Program-made: the position numbers and the translations under genes
Assembly: GCA_007644065.1 (NCBI GenBank)
Contig: VJWN01000018.1
Location: 682,001-746,000, forward strand
Reading direction: 5' to 3'
DNA from: Margaritispora aquatica
Lineage: Eukaryota > Ascomycota > Leotiomycetes > Helotiales > Discinellaceae
Length of the DNA stretch: 64,000 bases
Notes under the pieces: model-generated
Database searches by the model: none
What the model saw: only the letters and a program-made list of their open reading frames with translations
What the model was told of the DNA's origin: nothing
Shown: positions 56,464 to 64,000 of the stretch, piece after piece
Layout: every line of letters starts with the position of its first letter
How positions within the stretch are numbered: the first letter of the stretch is position 1

Positions 56464-57211
56464 TCATGCTGTAGATGCAGAAGCAGATGGGGCACTCAGT
56501 ACTTTCTGGCGCAATACTAAAACAGAAAACCTTAGTATTCTTCTTTTGCATGCGTGACTGTGACATACCATCTTCGACCACCCGTAGATTCTGCGACTTT
56601 CCTTGTACGATGCTCTCCAGACCTTTCAAATTCGTACTTAACTCCTCAATCTTTCCCTCATAGAACTTTACAGCATCTTTGGTGCTCTTCTCGACATAGA
56701 ACCCAGTGCCAACATCCACAATTACGTGCTCAGAGTCTGCGAGCTTGCCGGGGACGTAGAGGGAGGTAGTGAGTGGTACGAGGATTGGCTTGCCTATTGA
56801 ATGACCGTGTCAATTGCGTTTCTTTACGGATCAAACAAAAAATCCCAAAGTACTTCCAATTTCAGTGTTACATCGAAATCTCGGTCTACATGCGGCATAG
56901 AGTGTTGTGGTATGGTACGGGTGATATTCTTCTATAAGACATGTTGGGGAAATGCATAGACGTACCCTCAAGCTTGGGGTTCACACCACTAGCAATGGAG
57001 CGCAAACACTCGCGGAACTTAGCTTGCGCGGCGCGAAGCTGGGAGAAGGAGGAGGTGAGGTGCTCGAGCTCTTCGTCGAGCTGTTTTTTTACTTGCGACA
57101 GTTGGTTCGTGGAGAGACTTGCAAGGTCGACTGCTCTTTTATTAGCTTGCTGATGGGTCGAAACTCGGAGCGCAATGGGGAAAACATACTGGTTTGGCCT
57201 TTAGCAGACAT
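56464..57211 (-). CDS. GIM5: Prefoldin subunit 5
   Basis: Four exons (57211-57190, 57130-56966, 56793-56569, 56516-56464) close to 154 residues. It is an alpha-type subunit of the hexameric prefoldin chaperone, which hands nascent actin and tubulin to the CCT chaperonin in the cytosol. The order of features is typical: N-terminal coiled coil (SLSTNQLSQVKKQLDEELEH), the beta-hairpin linker with PILVPLTTSLYVPG and VDVGTGFYVEKS, and the C-terminal coiled coil (YEGKIEELSTNLKGLESI). The last 20 residues (LRQKVLSAPSASASTA) come from a separate exon; without it the protein would end in an unrelated Cys-rich tail. The gene diverges from ORC1 with a 620-bp spacer. Confidence 0.93.
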
Positions 57212-57831
57212 GATTACGGCGTGGAATGGCAGGTGGGAGGGGTGCCTTAGATAGCTGCTTTGGAAGCTTTGGTGGATTGAGGTGATGATGTGAAGCTTGG
57301 GCAAAAATTTGTGGTCACGTGTACCCCGCGACAATGACCCCGCGTCTGAAGATGGATATTTATGATGGTTGAAAAAGAGGATTTACATAAAATTGGAGGC
57401 TTTTCGCTTGGAGTTCTTTTCTGTCAATGCAAAATCTTTCAAAGTGAAATAATTCTTTACTTCTAAAATCTTAAGTTACCCTTCTCAAGACAAAGGTAGG
57501 TAAGCCACCATAGTGACCAAGTAAGTAACGGTCGAAGTGGGTTGAAAGTGAACAGTAAGCTACACTGAGAATTGCGTCTTGGTTATTGGGAAGTGACTTT
57601 CGTAATGCCATACATTAAATGTCTAGGGAAACGGTGAGACCTCCTCCTCTCAGCAAAGTGACTGATGCCAACCCAACCCACCGTGCCCACTTAGCCCCTG
57701 AGCCGCTGCTGCTTCCGAGGATCACGGAAGGACGCGTTTGAACGCGTCGCGCTAATGCAACCACTTTAGAAAGAGCTTCAGCAACGTCAATCGCTGAAGA
57801 TACCATAACAAACTACATACGGAGCAACGAA
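57212..57831. promoter_or_regulatory. Divergent upstream region of prefoldin 5 and ORC1
   Basis: 620 bp shared by two divergent housekeeping genes. It includes a short GC-rich stretch near 57650-57740. No named site is recognised. Confidence 0.4.
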
Positions 57832-60283
57832 ATGCCTCATAAAACTGCTACACTAACACCTCGACAGAAAGCCGCAGCTAAAGCAGAGAAAACCAAAAGG
57901 ATTTTGAAGGGCTCCAATGCCCGCGACTCCTCAGATGAAGATGAGGACGACCAGCCCTGGGAATGGATATACGAGAAGACATCCAAGGCCAAGGAGGCGG
58001 TAGAAGCCAGCGATGACGAGTCTGCGGACGAAGATGACGATACTGTGAAGACGCCTAGAAAGAGGAAGGCCAAAAATGTCAAGGCTTATGTTGGTGCACG
58101 CATAATTGGTGCGAGGAAGGGCAGGTTTTCTTGCAGGATTGGAGATGCGGTGCTTCTGCATTCAGATGGTGCAAGTACATGGGCGGGCCTCATTCTGAGG
58201 TTTTGCGAGATGGAGGATGACGACGGTGTGCTTGAGAAGGCTGCGGATTTTCTGTGTACGATATTCTATGGTCTAGAAAGAGCTTCAGCTAATGGAGACA
58301 AGGGTTTAATGACGAGAAAGAGATCCAACCTACAATCAAAGAGAAGAAGAGAACCGATTTCTTTCCAGTACGTGCCATTTTGCCAATTGACTCTCAATGT
58401 GCTTATTATAGTAGAATGAAATGTACTTGACCGCCTCGGTGGACAGGAACGCCCTGGAATCTGTGAATGGCGCTGCATACATTCTTTCGGAAGCAGCCTT
58501 TAGGAAACAGTACCCCACTGGAAAGATCCCGAAGAAATCAAAGGAATTTGGAAAGACATTCGTGTGTCGACGAGGCGTTGACCCTCGACGAGCTCAGTAC
58601 ACTCCAGAATTCGACTGGGCAACCTTACCACGCAGCAGTGAGGAAGACATGGAAATTCTTGTACGACGGATGGAGGTTGAAACTGGGAGCAAGCAGAAAA
58701 AAGTACCCACTAAAAAGAGAAAAGCGGATAATGACTTCAAGATGGGCCGAATCCTCGAGGAGGAGGATGAGGATCAAATCTCTACACCGAGAAAGAAACA
58801 GAAAACTAGTAATCTTCTTACACCAAAGAAACCTCGAACTCCCTCTAAGCTGACGCCAAGTCACAAAAGGTTAGAAGAACTAATAATGTGGTGAAATTTG
58901 TGCTAATATATCTTTAGGGTAATTATCAAAAAGCCTTTGGAGTTTACACCTCTCGGAACTCGTCTCCTAGACCCAGAGCATGTTGAATCGTCACCTTTCC
59001 AGACCGCACGTTCACGCCTGCATGTGTCTTCTGTCCCAACTAGTCTTCCATGCCGCGAAGATGAGTTTGGCTCAGTGTACTCGCATCTTGAAGCAGCTAT
59101 CACTGAGGGCACAGGCGCCTGTATTTACATCTCTGGAACACCAGGAACTGGTAAAACGGCTACAGTCCGTGAAGTCGTTGCTCAACTTAACGCATCCGTC
59201 CTCGCCGACGAAATGGATGACTTCATATTCGTCGAAATAAACGGCATGAAAGTCACCGACCCGCATCAGTCATACTCTCTGCTCTGGGAAGCCCTAAAGG
59301 GTGACAGGGTAAGCCCAACGCATGCCCTCGATCTTTTAGAACGCGAATTCAACAATCCGAGTCCACGGCGAACACCGTGTGTGGTGCTCATGGACGAGTT
59401 AGACCAGCTGGTGACCAAGAACCAAAGCGTGATGTACAATTTCTTCAATTGGCCAGGCTTAAGGCATAGTCGACTTATCGTCCTCGCCGTCGCAAACACT
59501 ATGGATCTCCCCGAACGTACACTTTCCAACAAGATCAGTTCCAGACTAGGGCTTACACGTATCACGTTCCCAGGCTATACTCACGAGCAATTGATGAGGA
59601 TCATCCAGTCCCGACTGGAAGGTGTACCTGGCGATATCGTGGATCCTGATGCGGTGCAGTTTGCTTCCAGAAAAGTAGCCGCTGTGTCAGGAGATGCTAG
59701 GAGAGCACTAGATATTTGTCGGCGAGCAGTAGAACTTGCTGAGACAGAAGTGCTGAACCACCCTGCTCCAAATACACCTAGTAAGACAGGCAGGAACGAG
59801 AAGATTCCGAAATCCCTGGGAAAGGTCACGATTGCCACTGTGAAAAGAGCAATTAATGAAGCGACTACTAGTCCGTTACAGCAGTACCTGCGCTCTTTAC
59901 CTCTTGCTGCAAAGGTGCTTCTGGCTGCTCTATTGGCGAAGACAAGACGCACAGGCATTGCGGAGAGTATTTTAGGCGAGGTGCTGGACGAAGCGAAGCG
60001 CATGACGAAGATGGATACAGGTGGAAACATGATTGAATATTTGCTGAAAGACAATAGCAGCCATGCTAAGAAGACAGGAATGCTGTATGGGAAGCAAAGT
60101 GAGAAGAAACTACCGAGGGTGTTGGGTATGGGTACTTCGGCTGTGGATTTAATGGAGGCGGGTATTGTAGGCTTGGAAGCGAGGAAAGCAGATAGGACTG
60201 GCAAGATTAGGTTGTGTATTGGTGAAGAGGATGTGAAGCAGGCGTTCAAGGACGATCCTGAGGTTAAGGGATTAGGGTTTTGA
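57832..60283 (+). CDS. ORC1: Origin recognition complex subunit 1
   Basis: Four exons (57832-58255, 58303-58367, 58415-58869, 58918-60283) close to 769 residues. ORC1 is the largest ORC subunit. It binds ATP and marks replication origins in the nucleus for Cdc6/MCM loading. A basic, acidic-patch N-terminus is followed by a BAH domain (about 85-220: AYVGARIIGARKGRFSCRIG, then KEFGKTFVCRRGVDPR). A charged linker leads to the AAA+ domain, with Walker A GTPGTGKTA, Walker B VVLMDELDQL, sensor 1 LAVANTMDLPE and sensor 2 SGDARRALDICRRA. A winged-helix-like C-terminus follows. The 47-bp first intron is needed to recover the BAH sequence FLWFNDEKEIQ; reading through gives an alien tail. Confidence 0.96.
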
Positions 60284-60563
60284 TAGACTGATGTAAATGT
60301 GTCATGGTGGGTCCGGGGCCATTCAGGATAGTGTATACCACAAGCGTTGTGATAGATACCCATGTCATATTTTCCAACAATGTGGTTTCTTGTGGCAACT
60401 AGAGGAATGAACTTGAAAATCAGATATCGAGCATTATCAAATGCATCTCACGTCAAAGATCAAAATTGATAGGATAATCAATAATAAGGCAAGGTACATT
60501 TTCAAGCCTCAAAACGCCGTTCGCCTTGCTATGCATAATTTACATTTTCATCTCTTACAGCCC

Positions 60564-62021
60564 CTAAAACTTTTGCCTCCCAAGCGTCGGCTTCCATTCC
60601 AAAGGATGCGTCTCTGGCGTTGCCGACTCATCCTGCTTCCACACCTTGATTGTCTTATCCGCCTCTCCACAAATTAAGCGCAAACCCGTCTTGTCGAAAG
60701 TAGAGCTCATCAGTCCAGTCTCAGCATCCAGAGACCCAGGTTGAGCAGTCGTATCAAGTGCTTGAAATCTGTGCCCTGACTTCCAGTCCCAGAAACTCAT
60801 GGATCCGTTGTCGCCTCCTGAGAAGAGGACATTGTCTTCGTTGACTGCTAGCGTGTTGATGATCGAATTTTGGCCTTCGAAGTTTTGCATGAATGCCCCC
60901 TCGGGACATTTCCATTGCTTGATGCTTCCTGTGCTTCCACTTGCAAACGTGAACTCCTTAGGATGAATAGCTAATGCCCTGACACCTTTCTTGTGATGGG
61001 TCAAAACACCCATTGTCTTTCCCGCTGCCAAATCCCAAAGCCGGACCGTTGAATCTAATGAAGAGGTGATAACCTGTGGATCTGCTTCTTGGCACTTCAC
61101 ATCCGATACTGTGCCCTTGTGTCCAGCCAACACATGAATATTACTCCGTGTGCGCATATCCCAGACTCTAGCAACACCGTCACGACCACCAGTGACGAGA
61201 ACATCCAGCGTAGGGTGAAGGGCTAAAGTGTAAACACCACTCAAATGCCCATGGTAATGTCGAATGACCTTGTTCGTCTCCAGATCCCAGCATTTTACCA
61301 TCTTGTCCTCACCACAGGAGAAAAGATATGGATGCCTGGGCGACACCGCAAGACCTCTCACAGTTGAGATATGGCCAGTCAAGGTCAATCGCAGGTTTCC
61401 AGTCGCAAGGTCCCAAATCTTAATAGTCCTGTCTCCAGCGCCACTTGCGAACCATTTATTCTCAGGCTCAACAGCAAGTGCTCTGACCCATCCTAAATGG
61501 CCACTTATGACACGCATCAACTTCCACGGCGCGTGCCATTCTGGCTTGACCTGCACGATCTGGTTCTTGCGCACGAGACTCGAGGACGGAAGATTGCTTT
61601 GCGCAGTCGGTCCATTGGCATTTGGCGGCGCGTCGCTATTCCGACTTCGAATAATCAAAGATGTAGAAAGGCCCTGGTTCTCGCTCTTCGACGACACGCC
61701 TTCGATCAGCTTCGTCGTCCTCGCATCCGTCTCAGAGACTTCTATCGTTGTTTTGGCCTTCTTCCTAGGCGCAGCTTTCGCGACCTTTGCAGCCAGAGCT
61801 GGGGGCAATTCTCGGACATGGTCGTATTCTGCATGGTATCGCGCTGCTATTCCTAGGCGGTCGGCGTCCTGATATACTTCTGAGTCGTCACCATGGCCAT
61901 CTGCGAAGAGTGCTCTGGATCGTTTCGCGTTCTCCTGGATCAGATTCGTGAGATGCTCCACTTGCGAATCCTCCCCCATGACAATATCAGTCGAATGAGT
62001 GCTTGCAACTTCGGCTGCCAT
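60564..62021 (-). CDS. PRP46: WD40 splicing factor PRP46/PLRG1
   Basis: Intronless gene of 485 residues. It is a subunit of the NineTeen complex (Prp19/Cdc5) that activates the spliceosome. The N-terminal 160 residues are Ala/Lys-rich and mostly disordered. A hallmark linker [20 protein letters not shown] leads into seven WD repeats, for example [33 protein letters not shown] and [12 protein letters not shown], closing with [13 protein letters not shown]. Length matches fungal homologues. The antisense strand has a 202-codon open frame over the N-terminal half, which is a compositional shadow. It diverges from the NAS6 gene over about 400 bp. Confidence 0.96.
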   Translation of the reverse strand: MAAEVASTHSTDIVMGEDSQVEHLTNLIQENAKRSRALFADGHGDDSEVYQDADRLGIAARYHAEYDHVRELPPALAAKVAKAAPRKKAKTTIEVSETDARTTKLIEGVSSKSENQGLSTSLIIRSRNSDAPPNANGPTAQSNLPSSSLVRKNQIVQVKPEWHAPWKLMRVISGHLGWVRALAVEPENKWFASGAGDRTIKIWDLATGNLRLTLTGHISTVRGLAVSPRHPYLFSCGEDKMVKCWDLETNKVIRHYHGHLSGVYTLALHPTLDVLVTGGRDGVARVWDMRTRSNIHVLAGHKGTVSDVKCQEADPQVITSSLDSTVRLWDLAAGKTMGVLTHHKKGVRALAIHPKEFTFASGSTGSIKQWKCPEGAFMQNFEGQNSIINTLAVNEDNVLFSGGDNGSMSFWDWKSGHRFQALDTTAQPGSLDAETGLMSSTFDKTGLRLICGEADKTIKVWKQDESATPETHPLEWKPTLGRQKF

Positions 62022-62430
62022 TGTGTGAGATAGGTGGTGGGAATAGGTTGGCTGGTTATAGTTTGCGACAAACTGCGTTACCGAAATATCGTAGCCTCGC
62101 GATCTCGAAAATCGAGGTCAACCTTGTCTTGGCACCTCAGTATTGTGAAGGTCATGTGATATGAAACTCATCTTTGAGTGGAAAGACTTCCATTGCCTAA
62201 ACTCACTTATCTATTTCATTGTGAAATTTGACTTCTCTAAGAGTCATTATTTCCTCTGAAGCTCATCTTTCAGTCTTCCTCTCACTCACTGCTCTGAACA
62301 TTTCTTGTCAGGCCTAAGGCACAAACAACAGGCTACCTAGGCCTACGAGTCTTTAAGTACTACCTACATTTAGTTCTTTCAAACCGATAGGCAAAGATTC
62401 TGTGAGATATAAGTTCTCCGCATAGTCAAT
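62022..62430. promoter_or_regulatory. Divergent upstream region of PRP46 and NAS6
   Basis: About 410 bp between divergent starts. Nothing distinctive is seen. Confidence 0.35.
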
Positions 62431-63533
62431 ATGGAAGAGCCACCAAAATTTGCAATTCACGAAGCTGCCAGAGATGGAAAGAGTAAGTTGTATTTCCAGA
62501 GCAAATCGAACCCCGCTTAGCACTTGACTTTACTGACCTAATACAGCAAACCTCGTGGAATCACTTCTGAGTGTATGAATAATGCATGACCTTTGAAGCA
62601 AATTCAAATGCTGAAGGGAAATCACAGGCAAATCCCAAACTCGCGGATCGGAAAGATGACGATGAGCGTTTACCAATCCATTGGGCTGTTTCGTACAGTC
62701 ACTTAGACATTGTCATTCTCCTCTCATCAACCAAGACTTTCGATCCCGATGTCCAAGTAAGTTGTAGAATTTCCCACCTTTAAAGTGAGAATACATGTTT
62801 GGGGCTCATACTAACTATACACGGTAGGATGGATCGGGATGGACACCACTCATGATCGCCGTAAACCTCAAAGATCCAGACGAGATAGTCAAGCTCCTGC
62901 TTCGCAAAGAATCCGACGTTAATGCCAAAAGTACCTTATTCTTCCTCATCTCTTTCTCATCTTCGCCCTCTCCATGAATACTCACCCATTTGTTTATGCC
63001 CAACTACCGACTAACTCCCACCTCAGACTTCGCAGGCCAAACAGCCCTCCACTTCGTTGCGTCCAAGAAGAACCTCTCCATCGCCCGCCTACTCTTCGAT
63101 GCCAAACCACCCGCCTCAGCCCGCGTGAAGGACAAGCGCGGCCAGTACGCAATCCACCGCGCCGCTGCCGTGGGCTCCGTACCCATGGTAGAGCTACTAA
63201 TGAAGCACAAGAGCCCGATAAACGCAACCGACAGTGCTGGTCAAACTCCTTTACATCATGCGATTGCTGAGGGTCATGGTAAATATGATTCCATGAGTTA
63301 AGTCTAGGTTAAAATGGTTGAGCTAAGTCTGAACAGGTGATACGGCAGTTGCACTTCTGAAGGCTGGAGCAGAGACAGACAAGAAAGATGTCGATGGATG
63401 CTTGGCTATGGATCTTGCCCCTGATTCACAGGCGAGTTTTGTCAACCCTTCGCGTTGGAATCACATTATTGACATGACTTAGGTTCGAAAATACATCCTA
63501 CGGGCAGCAGAAAATGAAGGCATAGAACTATAG
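62431..63533 (+). CDS. NAS6: Proteasome assembly chaperone NAS6 (gankyrin-like ankyrin protein)
   Basis: Seven exons (62431-62482, 62547-62572, 62628-62756, 62828-62930, 63027-63278, 63337-63431, 63483-63533) close to 235 residues. NAS6/PSMD10 binds the Rpt3 ATPase during 19S regulatory-particle assembly. Almost the whole protein is ankyrin repeats: FAIHEAARDGK, RLPIHWAVSYSHLDIVILL, WTPLMIAVNLKDPDEIVKLL, GQTALHFVASKKNLSIARLL, GQYAIHRAAAVGSVPMVELL, GQTPLHHAIAEGHGDTAVAL. It ends with the typical KKDVDGCLAMDLAPDSQVRK. The sixth intron begins with GC (GCGAGT) rather than GT; the join is required to keep the conserved C-terminus. The total length is normal for the family. Confidence 0.92.
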
Positions 63534-63775
63534 CATGGCACAATACATTCATAATCCAAATCGCTGCTTAATGTTACAAGTCTTGCTAATCTCGCTTCAT
63601 GCTAAGCAACAACGCCGAAAATGCCCGCTATCTTAAACGCCCGCTGACAATCGTGGTGATTCGTCAAATATCAATACAGTAACGATGTAACTCAACGAAT
63701 GTATTGCTCGTGGCTAGCCTGTCATCTAATACCAGTGTTGTCAACCCCTCTGTTACAATGTAGCTTTGACGTTGC

Positions 63776-64000
63776 TCATTTGACAGTCCTCTCAACCAAC
63801 TCTCGATACATTGCTTTGATGTCATCGATGTCGCTCTTGAGCTCTTCAACCATTTCACTCTTCTCACCAAGCATCTCCAAGGTGGTTTGATATCGGGCGT
63901 TGATATCCTTGATTTCTGTTTCTAACTCCTTCACTTTAGCGTCTGATGCTCTTTTGACCTCTACTTCTCGCATCAGAGCTATTATTTCGGCTCTTGCCTC
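63776..64000 (-). CDS. C-terminal end of a TMF/Sgm1-like Golgi coiled-coil protein (partial)
   Basis: The minus-strand frame runs off the right edge of the window, so only the last 74 residues are seen. They are a charged coiled coil ending with YQTTLEMLGEKSEMVEELKS then DIDDIKAMYRELVERTVK. This matches the C-terminus of the TMF_TATA_bd family (PF12325): LGEKsE..EEL..D..D.K.MYR. Such proteins (mammalian TMF/ARA160, yeast Sgm1) bind the Rab6/Ypt6 GTPase at the Golgi. The name rests on this short segment only. Confidence 0.75.
   Translation of the reverse strand, partial: EARAEIIALMREVEVKRASDAKVKELETEIKDINARYQTTLEMLGEKSEMVEELKSDIDDIKAMYRELVERTVK

Noticed and set aside
59581..60363. 260-codon minus-strand frame opposite the ORC1 AAA+ domain
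   Set aside because: Ser/Ala/Leu-rich complement of a conserved coding exon; no motif.
61264..61872. 202-codon plus-strand frame opposite PRP46
   Set aside because: Complement of WD-repeat coding sequence; no motif or own splice signals.
1..64000. tRNA, rRNA or CRISPR features
   Set aside because: No cloverleaf, ribosomal sequence or spaced repeat array was recognised by eye. CRISPR is not expected in a nuclear fungal genome. A tRNA scan would settle the first point.

Overview
This window is nuclear DNA from a filamentous ascomycete (Pezizomycotina). The signs are genes on both strands split by short GT-AG introns (mostly 45-90 bp), typical fungal families (Zn2Cys6 and copper-fist regulators, GH125 mannosidase, WSC-domain surface protein, fungal NLR), and ordinary eukaryotic housekeeping genes (ORC1, PRP46, prefoldin 5, CK2 beta, NAS6). 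A Leotiomycetes-like source is a guess from general protein resemblance and is not proven by the sequence. All exon models were built by eye from splice consensus, frame continuity and family alignment from memory. Each complete multi-exon model closes to a whole number of codons.

Layout. 1-5 kb: homoserine dehydrogenase and two small hypothetical genes. 6-13.4 kb: a Baeyer-Villiger-type flavin monooxygenase, a JmjC-like cupin and a Zn2Cys6 regulator. 16-20 kb: DOPA-dioxygenase-like protein, EFM7 methyltransferase and a class I methyltransferase. 21-29 kb: a copper-fist regulator with three Cys-rich motifs, a DUF1989 protein, CK2 beta and a CCC1-type vacuolar iron transporter. 30-35 kb: a small hypothetical gene, then a divergent NLR/effector pair. 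35.8-43 kb: amino-acid permease, Asp/Glu-racemase-superfamily protein, GH125 mannosidase and an alpha/beta hydrolase. 44.8-51.2 kb: a 14-exon secreted protein of about 1,805 residues with six WSC domains. 53.4-64 kb: an RG-rich protein of unknown function, prefoldin 5, ORC1, PRP46, NAS6 and the C-terminal end of a TMF/Sgm1-like Golgi coiled-coil protein.

The main discovery candidate is the 30.99-34.58 kb locus. An NB-ARC/TPR NLR and a protein with a HeLo-like (fungal STAND N-terminal) domain are transcribed divergently from a 181-bp spacer. The extreme N-terminus of the NLR and the extreme C-terminus of the HeLo-like protein carry nearly the same short Asn/Gly/Gln-rich motif (NSGFQAG-x-ING). 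This is the architecture expected of amyloid-templated cell-death signalling, like the published HET-S/NWD2 and HELLP/PNT1 systems. The NLR's TPR units repeat at an exact 126-bp period, and the locus is bracketed by a direct repeat with a 25-bp identical core.

The other genes are mostly unrelated neighbours and do not form a biosynthetic cluster. Long stretches at 1-2.4, 13.4-16.3, 42.9-44.8 and 51.2-53.5 kb contain no gene I can support.
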